From assembly GCF_026810365.1 (NCBI RefSeq), contig NZ_CP113948.1:510001-574000 (forward strand): a stretch of DNA of 64,000 nucleotides. The letters run 5' to 3'. Position numbers and translations under genes: made by a program. Source of the stretch: Flavobacterium praedii. GTDB lineage: Bacteria > Bacteroidota > Bacteroidia > Flavobacteriales > Flavobacteriaceae. The notes beneath the pieces are model-generated. The model was not told the origin of the DNA and searched no databases. It was given only the letters and a program-made list of their open reading frames with translations. Positions 42,694 to 52,286 of this stretch are shown piece by piece (position 1 is the stretch's first letter; every line of letters begins with the position of its first letter).

Positions 42694-43320
42694 CTACATT
42701 AATATTTCAATTTGGTTGCGATGCAGAATAACTAAACCTCTTTGTTCCATTTTTTTGAGTAATCTCGAAATCACTTCTCGGGAAGTATTCAAATCCGAGC
42801 CAATTTCTTGATGTGAAAGTTTAAGTTCCTTGCAGCCACAAGCTTCTACTTGGCGTTTTAGGTAAAATTCCAGGCGTTCGTCCATAGCTCTAAAAGCAAT
42901 GCTGTCAATGACTTCAAGAACTTCTTCAAAGCGATTGCGATAAGTGCCTATTACAAATTCATACCAAGATCGATGTTGCATCATCCATTTATCCATCAAA
43001 GATAAAGGTACCATTACCACCTCAGAGTCCTCAACAACTTTGGCCATAATTTGGCTTTTTTCATTCTTTGCTGCACAAACCATCGATAGGGCACATGCTT
43101 GGCCTGGTTGTAAATAATACATAAAAAACTCTCCGCCATCGTCATCTTCTCGATAGACTTTTATAGTTCCTTTGGTAACTAATATGGTATTTTTGATATA
43201 TTGACCCGTACGCATAATTACCTCTCCTGCGGAGAATTGTTTGATCACTTCGTTTGTTTTTATATCTTGAATCAATTCATTTGAAAAGGAAGGAAAATTT
43301 ATTTTTAATGGATCAAGCAT
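42694..43320 (-). CDS. Crp/Fnr-family transcriptional regulator
   Basis: A 208-residue regulator with an N-terminal cyclic-nucleotide-binding-type beta barrel (about 20-120), dimerisation helix (EEVLEVIDSIAFRAMDERLE) and C-terminal winged helix (LSHQEIGSDLNTSREVISRLLKKM). The recognition helix SREVISR keeps Arg, Glu and Arg at the positions CRP uses for GTGA, plus a Ser at the FNR position. There is no N-terminal Fe-S Cys cluster; Cys pairs occur at CALSMVC and ACGC. It likely activates the neighbouring persulfide dioxygenase and tauE genes and others with GTRAY-N4-RTYAC sites. Its signal is unknown. Confidence 0.93.
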   Translation of the reverse strand: MLDPLKINFPSFSNELIQDIKTNEVIKQFSAGEVIMRTGQYIKNTILVTKGTIKVYREDDDGGEFFMYYLQPGQACALSMVCAAKNEKSQIMAKVVEDSEVVMVPLSLMDKWMMQHRSWYEFVIGTYRNRFEEVLEVIDSIAFRAMDERLEFYLKRQVEACGCKELKLSHQEIGSDLNTSREVISRLLKKMEQRGLVILHRNQIEILM

Positions 43321-43685
43321 TTTGATTTCTTTTTTTAATTTTTAGTTTGTTGGCAATACTGTAAAAGTAGTAAAAAAGTAAAAGTATTTTTTAAATGAAT
43401 GTGTTGTAAAATTTAACAAATTGTGAAAAAAATAAAAGAAAGGGACAATTAAGTCTTTATTTTAAACAATAAATAATAGATATTGGTATTCATTGATTAT
43501 TGATTTTCACGAAAACGTTTTCTTTATTTTATTGATTAATTCACAAAAAAGGGGTGATTTGTTTGAGGAAAAACTCGTATTTTTACATAAAAATATATAT
43601 TATGAAATCGCCATGGGCTTTAAACTAAAAGTATAGAGATAATCATAGCGAAACCCTATTTCCAAAAATTAAATACTAATTAGAT

Positions 43686-43991
43686 ATGAATTTAACACAA
43701 GAAGATTGGATTTCACAATTTGAAGCCGATGATAGAGCAGTAATGCTAGATGTGAGAACAGAAGACGAATGTGATCAAGGTATAATAGAAGGTTCTGTAA
43801 ATATTGATTTTCATAAAGGTCAAGAGTTTGTTGATGCGATAGCTGCATTGGATAAAAACAAAAATTATTATGTTTACTGTCGTTCAGGCGTTCGAAGTGC
43901 AAAAGCATGTGAAATGATGAACGAGTTAGGGATTGAAAACACCTATAATTTACTCGGTGGTATAATAGAATGGAATGGTGATATAGTTTAA
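43686..43991 (+). CDS. Single-domain rhodanese
   Basis: A 101-residue cytoplasmic rhodanese. The active-site loop is YCRSGVRS with catalytic Cys65, and the family motif VMLDVRTEDE lies near residue 20. It moves sulfane sulfur between thiols. It is divergent from crp and 68 nt upstream of the GapN-like gene, with no terminator between, so those two may be co-transcribed. A near-match -7 element (TATTTTTA, 43578-43585) lies upstream, without the Crp/Fnr-type site. Confidence 0.93.
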   Translation: MNLTQEDWISQFEADDRAVMLDVRTEDECDQGIIEGSVNIDFHKGQEFVDAIAALDKNKNYYVYCRSGVRSAKACEMMNELGIENTYNLLGGIIEWNGDIV

Positions 43992-44059
43992 CATTTCAAA
44001 AAAAAGAGGCTAAAACCACTTATTAAATTTAAAGAAAATCTAAAAAAAATAACCTAAGA

Positions 44060-45640
44060 ATGAATACAATACCTCAAGAATTTCAGATTACCACACCACT
44101 TATTCAAGATACTTACTTGGTAAATGGTGAATTAAAAAAATGGACAGGAAAAACAACACCAGTATATTCAACAATTTCTTCTACCGAAAAGTATGAACCT
44201 ACATTATTAGGATCCATACCATTTATGGGAGAAGCCGAAGCACTTGAAGTAGCCGAGTCTGCAAAAGCTGCTTTTAATAACGGGCAAGGATTATGGCCAA
44301 CCATGAAAGTGGTAGATCGTATTCATTGTATGGAGAAGTTCGTTGCCCAAATGAAAGAGACCCGTACCGAAGTTGTAAAACTTTTGATGTGGGAGATAGG
44401 AAAAACACTTGGTGATTCCGAAAAAGAATTTGACAGAACAGTAGAGTACATTAATGATACTATTGAAAGTTATAAAGAATTAAACAGTCGTTCGGCACAT
44501 TTTTCTAAAGTGCAAGGTATAAATGCCATGGTGCGTAGAGGGCCTATTGGAGTTGTTTTGTGCCTTGGGCCATACAATTACCCATTGAACGAAACTTTTA
44601 CTTTGCTAATTCCCGCTTTGATTATGGGAAATCCAGTAATTTTTAAACCAGCAAAACATGGTGTTTTATTAATTTCTCCTTTATTGGAAGCTTTTAGAAG
44701 TAGTTTTCCAAAAGGAGTAATTAGTATTGTTTATGGAAGAGGGCGTGAAATCGCTTCGCCAATAATGAAATCTGGAAAAGTTGATATTTTGGCTTTGATT
44801 GGTAATAGTAAATCGGCTATTGCTTTGCAAGACCAACACCCAAACAAAAACAGATTGCGTTTGGTGCTAGGATTGGAAGCTAAAAACCCAGCGATTATTT
44901 TACCAGATGCCGATTTGGATTTAACAATTCAAGAATGTATAGCAGGAACTTTATCTTTTAATGGTCAAAGATGTACTGCGTTAAAAATTATATATGTACA
45001 CGAAAATATAGCTGCTGAATTCAACAAGCGTTTTGCAGAAAAAGTGGATGCACTTGCGTTTGGGAATCCTTGGGAAAAAGGAGTTGCTTTGACACCGCTA
45101 CCAGAGGCCGAAAAACCTGCTTATATTCAAGAATTAATTGATGATGCTACAAGTAAAGGTGCTAAAGTTATAAATGCTAAAGGAGGAGAACATTCTGATA
45201 ATTTTATATTTCCAGCTATTTTGTTTCCTATAAATAAAGAGATGAGAGTATATCATGAAGAGCAATTTGGTCCAGTAGTTCCAGTTTTGACTTTTAAAGA
45301 TATTCAAGAGCCATTGAATGATATGGCCGAATCAAATTACGGACAACAGGTAAGTTTATTTGGTAAAAATATCAAAACTATTGCCCCACTTATTGATACT
45401 TTGGTGAATTTAGTATGTAGAGTAAATTTGAATAGCTCTTGTCAAAGAGGACCGGATGTTTTTCCATTTACAGGAAGAAAAGATTCTGCTTTCGGGACAT
45501 TGAGTATACATGATGCTTTGCGTTCGTTTTCTATTAGAACTTTTGTTGCTTCAAAAGACAATGCCTACAACAATGAAATATTACAGGAATTGTTAAACAG
45601 TAAAGAATCTAATTTTATAAATACCGATTATATTTTATAA
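44060..45640 (+). CDS. Non-phosphorylating NADP-dependent glyceraldehyde-3-phosphate dehydrogenase-like
   Basis: A 526-residue aldehyde dehydrogenase superfamily enzyme. The catalytic Cys305 lies in [10 protein letters not shown] and the general-base Glu273 in [27 protein letters not shown] is the Asn-bearing segment, and [21 protein letters not shown] near the end is typical of GapN. GapN oxidises glyceraldehyde-3-phosphate directly to 3-phosphoglycerate with NADP, giving NADPH in the cytoplasm. It follows a rhodanese gene, so extra NADPH might support thiol reduction; that link is inference. A strong terminator follows. Confidence 0.9.
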   Translation: MNTIPQEFQITTPLIQDTYLVNGELKKWTGKTTPVYSTISSTEKYEPTLLGSIPFMGEAEALEVAESAKAAFNNGQGLWPTMKVVDRIHCMEKFVAQMKETRTEVVKLLMWEIGKTLGDSEKEFDRTVEYINDTIESYKELNSRSAHFSKVQGINAMVRRGPIGVVLCLGPYNYPLNETFTLLIPALIMGNPVIFKPAKHGVLLISPLLEAFRSSFPKGVISIVYGRGREIASPIMKSGKVDILALIGNSKSAIALQDQHPNKNRLRLVLGLEAKNPAIILPDADLDLTIQECIAGTLSFNGQRCTALKIIYVHENIAAEFNKRFAEKVDALAFGNPWEKGVALTPLPEAEKPAYIQELIDDATSKGAKVINAKGGEHSDNFIFPAILFPINKEMRVYHEEQFGPVVPVLTFKDIQEPLNDMAESNYGQQVSLFGKNIKTIAPLIDTLVNLVCRVNLNSSCQRGPDVFPFTGRKDSAFGTLSIHDALRSFSIRTFVASKDNAYNNEILQELLNSKESNFINTDYIL

Positions 45641-45660
45641 TCATTTTTTAAAACTATTTT

Positions 45661-45700
45661 AAAAGCCGTCTCATTTTTCTGGAATGAGACGGCTTTTGTT
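45661..45700 (+). terminator. Intrinsic terminator after gapN-like gene
   Basis: AAAAGCCGTCTCATT and AATGAGACGGCTTTT form a perfect 15-pair stem with TGTTTT after it, 21 nt past the stop at 45640. Confidence 0.93.
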
Positions 45701-45862
45701 TTGACTCATAAATAATAGATATGTAATTTGTATAATTGACTGTTTTTGAGTTTAATGGTGATAAGTTCTTTCAAAATGTTTATATTTGTAAGTAGTCATT
45801 TTCTTGTTTGCCGATACAGGTTATTAAGAACAAGTTATTCTAAAATGATATAATTGATTTGA

Positions 45863-46081
45863 AAATTTATTAAGCGAATAAACATCAAAAAGAAAATTAA
45901 AATAGTTGCTAAGAGTTTTCATGAGCGTTTGCATCGTGAGCCCTATTATGTACATCCAAAATTAAAATTTATTCCCAACATAGTTATTAATCTCATCACC
46001 TTGTGTGTTGCATTAGCTTTGATCACTACCCTTTTATATTTATTGATTCGCTTTCTTATAAAAGCATTTTATCATTTGTAA
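45863..46081 (+). CDS. Possible small membrane protein without a standard start codon
   Basis: An open frame of 72 codons encodes a basic N-terminal part (KKKIKIVAKSFHERLHREPY) and one strongly hydrophobic helix (NLITLCVALALITTLLYLLI) followed by RFLIKAFYHL. The composition looks protein-like, but no ATG or GTG occurs in frame before the body. An ATT at 45869 or a TTG at 45929 are the only candidate starts. It could be a real small gene, a decayed one, or chance. Confidence 0.3.
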   Translation, partial: KFIKRINIKKKIKIVAKSFHERLHREPYYVHPKLKFIPNIVINLITLCVALALITTLLYLLIRFLIKAFYHL

Positions 46082-46638
46082 TTAAGAACTAATTTTTTTT
46101 GCAAAGAGAATTAATACTAAACATAAAAATCATCTTTTTTATTGGATACAGACAAAATTTGTAATTAAATTTCTAAGTAAGTTATTCTTTTAAGAGTATA
46201 AGGATTTTAGTTCGGAGTGGTTTATTTCTTTTTATTACTTTCAGGAGTTTCTTTGTGTATTTTGAAGATAATTTAAATTTTCTAATTGCCAGATTTATTT
46301 GATGATAGGTATTAAAAAGAGATTTAAATTGAATAACCAATATTGCTGTTAAAAATGTAGGAGGTTTTGAGATTCCTTCCAATGTAGTTATGATTTACTA
46401 TGATGATTCTAAAGTGACTTTTTTTTTAAATTCAAGTGTTTTTGAAGCTATTCGGAAAAATAACGTAATTTCTTTAAAAATAATTAAAAAAATAAAATGG
46501 ATAAAGTTTAAAAATGATATCTATATGGAAGTGTATTTATTAAATAATTTACATAAAAATCAATATATTAGCAAATAATTTAATATTTATTAAAATATTG
46601 TCGATTTACTGATTTTTATCTAAAAGTATATAAAATTA
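46082..46638. other. AT-rich gap with no supported gene
   Basis: Very AT-rich sequence. Short frames on both strands (46182-46382 minus, 46390-46578 plus) have Lys/Ile/Asn-rich text without recognisable domains. No terminator, RNA fold or repeat was found. Confidence 0.6.
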
Positions 46639-46681
46639 TGATAAATATCAGCTTTAATACTATAACGTTTTCTTAAATTTG
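46639..46681 (+). promoter_or_regulatory. Cytochrome c promoter with class II Crp/Fnr-type site
   Basis: TAAATTTG (-7, 46674-46681) has no -33 box. TGAT-AAAT-ATCA (46639-46650) is centred 36.5 nt upstream of the final G, as at the promoters of the efflux operon, persulfide dioxygenase and tauE. The ATG at 46705 is 24 nt downstream. Confidence 0.65.
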
Positions 46682-46704
46682 TGATATAATTTAATAACTA
46701 AGCC

Positions 46705-47106
46705 ATGAAAGTAAAATTTAGATTTTTAATAGTACTAACATTATTAATTGTTGCAGGAAGTAAAAGCGTAGCTCAGGAAATAAGTTGGATTGCGCCAGAA
46801 TATTCTAATTCTTTAAAAAATCCTTTTGTAGGAAATCAGAAAGCGACTAATGAAGGGAAAGAGATTTATAATCAAATGTGTGTGTTGTGTCATGGTTTAA
46901 AAGGTCAAGGAAATGGAGAAGCTGGTTTAACACTTCAGCCCAATCCAGCTAATTTTTTAGCTTTAAATGTAAAATCTCAAATGGATGGTGCAATTTTTTG
47001 GAAAATAACCAATGGTAAAGCACCAATGGCAACCTATTTTGAGCTTTTAACCGATGACCAACGTTGGAAATTAGTAAACTATATTCGAGAACTTGAGAAA
47101 AAATAG
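46705..47106 (+). CDS. Small secreted mono-heme cytochrome c
   Basis: A 133-residue precursor with a signal peptide ending near GSKSVAQE, one heme site CVLCH near residue 57, and a late Met (GKAPMATYFELL) that can serve as sixth ligand. This is the usual class I cytochrome fold (GKEIYNQMCVLCHGLKGQG, DDQRWKLVNYIREL). It is a soluble periplasmic electron carrier. It is monocistronic with its own terminator and a putative Crp/Fnr-type promoter, which would tie it to the sulfur genes or to oxygen limitation. Confidence 0.93.
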   Translation: MKVKFRFLIVLTLLIVAGSKSVAQEISWIAPEYSNSLKNPFVGNQKATNEGKEIYNQMCVLCHGLKGQGNGEAGLTLQPNPANFLALNVKSQMDGAIFWKITNGKAPMATYFELLTDDQRWKLVNYIRELEKK

Positions 47107-47133
47107 GATTTAAAATAAAGATTTTTAAAATTT

Positions 47134-47175
47134 AAAAACCGTTACTGCTCTTAAATGGGTAGTAACGGTTTTTGG
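47134..47175 (+). terminator. Intrinsic terminator after the small cytochrome gene
   Basis: AAAAACCGTTACT and AGTAACGGTTTTT form a perfect 13-pair stem around a 14-base loop, followed by GGTT. It lies 28 nt past the stop. Confidence 0.88.
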
Positions 47176-47350
47176 TTATAAATTTGAGTGATTATGGAAT
47201 GTTATTGTGTTTTTATTAAAAATAATTAAAAAAATATTTTTTTACTTTCAATATATTAAAAGCAATATGTATCAGTATCCCCTTTTTTGAAAAGTACAAC
47301 TATGGTTGCTTCAAAAATATGTTCTATTTTTGTAACTATATGCTAAGTTT

Positions 47351-48229
47351 ATGAGAAATTTTATTTCTATTTCGATTGCTTTTGTTTTGTTAGCGTGTCA
47401 GAATGGTTCTGAAACACTTACTAAACTGTATAGTTTGCCCAAAAAATTAAAAGAGGTTTCTGGAATTGTCTATACGCAAAAGGACAATTTATTCTGGACT
47501 TTGGAAGATAGTGGCAATGCCAACAAAATCTATGGATTGAATGTTGAAAATGGAGCAATAGAGAAAACGGTAATTATAGAAAATACCTCAAATACAGATT
47601 GGGAGGATATAACAAAAGATAAAGAAGGAAATTTATACATAGGTGATTTTGGGAATAATAACAATGTTCGAAAAGATTTATGTATTTATAAAATTGATAA
47701 AAAATCATTAAATCTGGAAAATGCCATTCCGGCTTATAAAATTTCGTTTTCGTATCCCGAACAAAAAATGTTTCCGCCCAAAAAGACTGCCTTATTCTTT
47801 GATGTCGAAGGTTTTTTTGAATATAAAAATAATTTTTATCTCTTCACCAAGAATCGAAGTAAAGGATTTGACGGCACCGTTTTGGTGTATAAAATTCCAA
47901 ATAAAGCAGGTTTCCATCAAGCTGTTTTAATGGGTAAATTTAAAACCTGTGACAACTATAATCATTGTGCTGTTACAAGTGCTGCAATCAGCCCTGATGC
48001 TTCAAAGGTGGTTCTTTTGACCCATGATAAAATTGTACTCCTGGCAAATTTTAAAGAAGATAATTTTCTAAAAGGAAAACAGTCACTATTGAAATTAAAT
48101 CATTTTTCGCAAAAAGAAGCGATCTGTTTTAAGAACAATGAAACATTGATTATTGCTGATGAAAAGACGAAAAAAATAGGAGGAAATGTATATGAGGTGA
48201 GTCTTTCAACACTAAAATCCATACCCTAA
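47351..48229 (+). CDS. Beta-propeller-like lipoprotein
   Basis: A 292-residue lipoprotein with signal and lipobox (FVLLAC). The body reads as a beta-propeller with motifs KEVSGIVYTQKDNLFWTLED, NTDWEDITKDKEGNLYIGDF and AVTSAAISPDASKVVLLTHD, similar to SdiA-regulated/NHL-type propellers and esterase-like repeats in Bacteroidota. No catalytic residues were identified. A TATTTTTG at 47326-47333 may be its -7 element. Its 3' end overlaps the convergent gene at 48212 by 18 nt. Function unknown; periplasmic face of a membrane inferred. Confidence 0.75.
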   Translation: MRNFISISIAFVLLACQNGSETLTKLYSLPKKLKEVSGIVYTQKDNLFWTLEDSGNANKIYGLNVENGAIEKTVIIENTSNTDWEDITKDKEGNLYIGDFGNNNNVRKDLCIYKIDKKSLNLENAIPAYKISFSYPEQKMFPPKKTALFFDVEGFFEYKNNFYLFTKNRSKGFDGTVLVYKIPNKAGFHQAVLMGKFKTCDNYNHCAVTSAAISPDASKVVLLTHDKIVLLANFKEDNFLKGKQSLLKLNHFSQKEAICFKNNETLIIADEKTKKIGGNVYEVSLSTLKSIP

Positions 48230-51200
48230 ACCAAAAGTGACTCTAGCACGATCATCAGTACTTTTGAAGTAGGTAATTCTTCCTGTTATTACATTGAGTC
48301 CATTAATCCATATTCCGCCTCCAACAGATTGATGCCATTTATTAGACTCTTCGCCATCGAGCCAAACTCTTCCATAATCAAAACCACCTAGAATTCCATA
48401 GGACATTGGTATGATACTTTTTTTGATTTTACCGATATTCCAGCGTAAATCTGTGCTTTGGTAGAAAGAGGCTTTTCCTAAGAATCGTTCATTTCTAAAA
48501 CCTCTTAAATCATAGTCACCTCCTAATGTTGCACCTTGATAAAACTCGAAATTATTGTTGAATAGTACTTTTGATTTTAGAATAGTAGCCAAAACAAACT
48601 GACCATTAGCATCAATTTTATGATTGAAATTAATCTTTGCGTCTAAAGTTGGAAAATTTGTTTTTGCCTCTTTGATATTCATTTTCCAACTTCCCATCAC
48701 TGAAAATCCAAATCCCATAGTGGGAAGAGAAGGAAGATCGTAATTTTCAAAACTATATTTGATTGCAGCTCCAATATACTGTTGATTATTAAAAACATTT
48801 GGGTTTACAGCACCCGGAATATTGATGTATCGATCGGTAGTTTCTTCGACTTTTATTTTTTCGAAATGAGCTGCAATATTTATTTCACTTCCATAGCGTC
48901 CTACTTTTTTAATGGACGGAGATGCTTTTAACGTTCTCAAACGGACCCGATTGTAATCCATTCCATTAAGGGCGTCATTATTTATGGTTTCATTTCCATA
49001 GCCAAAATAATTAATAGTAAAGTTAGGACTCGTAAATTTTGATTCTAAATCGAAATCCCATTTGCCTAAAGTTTTTGGAAAATAGCCATTGTATATAAAC
49101 TCATAACCACTGGTTGCAAATAAATAATTAGCTTTTAAAATGTGTTTTTGTGTGTATGGATATTGATTGAACTTGTTAACGGTGTAATTTGCAATAATTC
49201 CTAATTTTACACCATCATCTGGATTATACCCTCCAAAAGGGAATCCTGAAAAAGCATTGTATTTTACCTTTTCATAGTTGTAAAAATTAGGCTCGTAATC
49301 ATCCGTCAAATAGGTTTTGGTTTTAGTGTCTAAAGTATAAGTGTTTGGCTTTGATTTAAAATCATAGATCTTTATTTTTTTACCGTTTTCAATAGTATAA
49401 CTGTCATTATTTTGCCCTCCAATCAATCGAATCTTTATTGCGGAATTAGTATCACCTTTTACTTCAAATACGTCATCATCGTCCAAACCGTAAATCCAAA
49501 TATTTTTGGTTTTATCAGCAGTAAATTTTTTGGTATAAAGTAACTCATCACTTTCTTTTTTGAGTCTGTAAATTGCTATTTCTGTATTGTTTTTTGAGGT
49601 ATGGGTAATTACAAATTTATCTTTTTTATCTGTTCCGACAATCAAAACCGTTTTTTGTAAAACGCGGTAATATTCTTTGGCGTAGCTCTGTAGTTTTGTT
49701 TTTCTTATTTTTAATTTGCGTTTGATGTCTTTAATGGTTTCGTCTTGAACTTCTTTTGGTAAATTGATAAAAGCGCCATCAATGTCAGCATCTGATAAAT
49801 GCTCTTGAATGTATTTGGCCTGTGTAATCCATTCTTTTTCGTCAGCAGTTTTTAAAAAAGCAATATCCTGCGGATAAGGTTCACGGTTCAACCATTTTAC
49901 ATTGCGAATATCTTCTTTAAAGCTTTGCATATGACGCAATGCTGGCATGTTCATTAAAAGCGATAACAATGCCCCATCATATTTGGTAAAGGCTTGATCT
50001 CTGTCTCTTGGGATAGGTTTGTAGACTATTTTTCCATCCTCTTTGTATTCACCCCAACGCCATTGATCACTATGTCGATCCCAATCGCCAATAAGCATAT
50101 CAAATAATCGGGCTTTGATATAGGCAGGTTCATCGATGGTATATTTCTCATCTTTGCGTATGTTTTTCATTAGGTCATCCGTGCTGATAATGTCTAGTGG
50201 TTTACCCAAACTTTTGGCGTTTTTTTGATTGTCAGTCAGGTGTTCTTCCACTAGGTAGAGTTCGTCTCCAAAATTATAATTAAAGCCTTTTAAAACAGGT
50301 TGTTTTGGAATATAATACAAATGCGGATTGGTATGTGCTACGCCAATTTTGTCGGCCAGATTTCCTACAGCCAGTGGGGTATAAGGATGCGAGGTTGTAT
50401 AAAAATCAAACAAAAAACCTTCTGCAAAAGTGTCATCAAATTGATTTAAAACATACTGATCTTTGAATACTACAGATTGTAAAAAACGGGAAGTGCTTTT
50501 TTTGAGTGCACGCATCACGTATTCTTTACCATTTGAATCTACAAGGCGTAATGATTTTGATTGGTGACCACCACCTTCTCTTGTGGGTCTAACTCCTCCA
50601 AAAAGAGTGTCTAAAGTAGCTGTTTTTGCTTCAATTGGTAGGCTATAATATTTTCGATAATGCTGACCAAAAAGGAATTTATGAAAAATACTTTTTTGGG
50701 TCATTTCAGTAGAATAAATGGATGTTCCAGTGGTTGCCGAAAACTTGGTTTGCAAATTGGTTGGAGCTACAGTATCTCGAACTTTTATAATGGTTTGTTC
50801 CAAAAGTAGTTTTTCTTGTTGGTCTTCATTGCCATAAAAGGCTACTTTAGTTTCACCATTTTTATAAAGCGTTAAGCTAACATATCCATTTCCTCCGTAT
50901 GAAAAATCATTTGGGTTTATTGCTTTAGCGGCTTCTGATTTTGAACCAGCTCCACTAATAATTTGTCTAATATTGTTTTTGTACAGGTATTGTAAATTAT
51001 GATCGTGACCCGAAACCACAATAACATTTCTTTGATTTTGCAAAAGTGTTTTCACTCGTTTTGTAAAATTGTTATATACTTTATTTTGTATATCCTGTGG
51101 ATTGATACCAGATGTTTTTCGCACTAAATTGATAGCAGAACCAATAAAGGGAAGCGGAATCTTTTGTTCTAATGGGAAAAGTTCTTTTTCAAGTGCATAT

Positions 51201-51934
51201 TGACCACCATGGGAGCCATTGGTCATTAAAGGGTGGTGCAATGCAAGAATTACTGTTTTGTCTTGATTTTTATTTAATACACTTGCCAGTTCATCAAAAA
51301 AATGTTCTCGCGTTTTAATGCTGCAATTGTCATTTATAGTGGGATATTTGTCCCAATCTTCTAAAAACCATTGGCTATCAATCGTTATTAATGTAATGTT
51401 TTTGTCTATTTTTAATTCTTCTAAGCCACAATTGTTTTGAGGTAAAAATGCTTTTTTATCATTGAGATACTTGGTTACAAATTTGGCCTGTCGTTCTAAG
51501 CCTGCAATTCCACTATACCAATCATGATTGCCTGGGATAAAAATGGTTCTTCCTTTGAAATTTTTGGATAATTCTAGTTGATTTGTAAGTTTGGTTTCTG
51601 CCAAAGCCTGTTCAATTGGAAATTCATTTTGAGGAAATCCTTTGGGATAAATGTTATCACCTAGAAATAAAAGGGTACTTTTTTTATTAGAATTCTCTAC
51701 TCTTTTTTGGAGTAAAGAAAATGTTTGCATTACTTTTTCTTTGTCAGCATTTCCAGCATCGCCAATTAAGAAAAAGGTATGGGCTATTTTTGATGAATCT
51801 GTCTCGTTTTGGATGTCATGATTTTCTATTTTTTTGCCATACTGTACATGATGCGTAGCACATGAATGAAGAGCCAATCCCAAAAGAATGGAGGTAAAAT
51901 TGATTACTAAATATTTTTTTGGAAACAATTTCAT
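48212..51934 (-). CDS. Metallophosphoesterase / kinase-like / BamA-type barrel fusion
   Basis: A 1240-residue envelope protein with a lipobox-like signal (ALHSC). Residues about 50-330 form a calcineurin-type phosphoesterase (LIGDAGNADK, LGDNIYPKG, PGNHDWYSG, LHHPLMTNG, VSGHDHNLQY). Residues about 450-700 contain EYVMRALKKS, IGDWDRHSDQWRW (about 615-627) and IPRDRDQAF (about 640-650), reminiscent of the atypical kinase catalytic loops of HipA and FAM20. Residues about 900-1240 are a surface-antigen (BamA/TamA) barrel ending in GLGYGF, with the terminal Phe expected of outer-membrane proteins. It is probably anchored in the outer membrane with the enzymes in the periplasm or outside. Role unknown. 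Confidence 0.8.
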   Translation of the reverse strand: MKLFPKKYLVINFTSILLGLALHSCATHHVQYGKKIENHDIQNETDSSKIAHTFFLIGDAGNADKEKVMQTFSLLQKRVENSNKKSTLLFLGDNIYPKGFPQNEFPIEQALAETKLTNQLELSKNFKGRTIFIPGNHDWYSGIAGLERQAKFVTKYLNDKKAFLPQNNCGLEELKIDKNITLITIDSQWFLEDWDKYPTINDNCSIKTREHFFDELASVLNKNQDKTVILALHHPLMTNGSHGGQYALEKELFPLEQKIPLPFIGSAINLVRKTSGINPQDIQNKVYNNFTKRVKTLLQNQRNVIVVSGHDHNLQYLYKNNIRQIISGAGSKSEAAKAINPNDFSYGGNGYVSLTLYKNGETKVAFYGNEDQQEKLLLEQTIIKVRDTVAPTNLQTKFSATTGTSIYSTEMTQKSIFHKFLFGQHYRKYYSLPIEAKTATLDTLFGGVRPTREGGGHQSKSLRLVDSNGKEYVMRALKKSTSRFLQSVVFKDQYVLNQFDDTFAEGFLFDFYTTSHPYTPLAVGNLADKIGVAHTNPHLYYIPKQPVLKGFNYNFGDELYLVEEHLTDNQKNAKSLGKPLDIISTDDLMKNIRKDEKYTIDEPAYIKARLFDMLIGDWDRHSDQWRWGEYKEDGKIVYKPIPRDRDQAFTKYDGALLSLLMNMPALRHMQSFKEDIRNVKWLNREPYPQDIAFLKTADEKEWITQAKYIQEHLSDADIDGAFINLPKEVQDETIKDIKRKLKIRKTKLQSYAKEYYRVLQKTVLIVGTDKKDKFVITHTSKNNTEIAIYRLKKESDELLYTKKFTADKTKNIWIYGLDDDDVFEVKGDTNSAIKIRLIGGQNNDSYTIENGKKIKIYDFKSKPNTYTLDTKTKTYLTDDYEPNFYNYEKVKYNAFSGFPFGGYNPDDGVKLGIIANYTVNKFNQYPYTQKHILKANYLFATSGYEFIYNGYFPKTLGKWDFDLESKFTSPNFTINYFGYGNETINNDALNGMDYNRVRLRTLKASPSIKKVGRYGSEINIAAHFEKIKVEETTDRYINIPGAVNPNVFNNQQYIGAAIKYSFENYDLPSLPTMGFGFSVMGSWKMNIKEAKTNFPTLDAKINFNHKIDANGQFVLATILKSKVLFNNNFEFYQGATLGGDYDLRGFRNERFLGKASFYQSTDLRWNIGKIKKSIIPMSYGILGGFDYGRVWLDGEESNKWHQSVGGGIWINGLNVITGRITYFKSTDDRARVTFGLGYGF

Positions 51935-52286
51935 GTTCGTACTTTAAATTAGTTAGTTTTGAGATTGCTTATTGGTCAAAGAAATGCCTTCTCAGGCTAG
52001 TTCTATTTTATGTAAATCCAATAGTCATGCCTTTGTTTGATTGTATCCATTAACAACAGTTCGAAGGTTTAATTGTTCTAAATTTAGCAAAATATAGAGT
52101 TTCGTAATAATTCTTCAACGATATTAAGTAAAAGTAATTAAAGGTAATTGATTAATCAATCTTGCTTTTAAATAAAAAACCTTTAAAAGGGGAAAAACCA
52201 AAAATTATGCAAAGTTTTATTTATTCTAAAGTATAAAATGAATTACAAAAAACAATTTCATAATTTAGACGTATAAAAATTAATGT
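51935..52286. other. Divergent intergenic gap
   Basis: About 350 bases between two divergent starts. It is AT-rich; no consensus promoter, hairpin or repeat could be supported on either strand. Confidence 0.5.

Noticed and set aside
42539..42811. Plus-strand frame of 90 codons through the tandem arrays
   Set aside because: Most of it is low-complexity text from 7-nt repeats, and its 3' part is antisense to the crp gene.
46182..46382. Minus-strand frame of 66 codons
   Set aside because: Lys/Ile/Leu-rich, no recognisable domain, no promoter or ribosome binding signal; likely chance in AT-rich DNA.
46390..46578. Plus-strand frame of 62 codons
   Set aside because: Asn/Lys/Ile-rich text typical of AT-rich noncoding DNA; no supporting signal.
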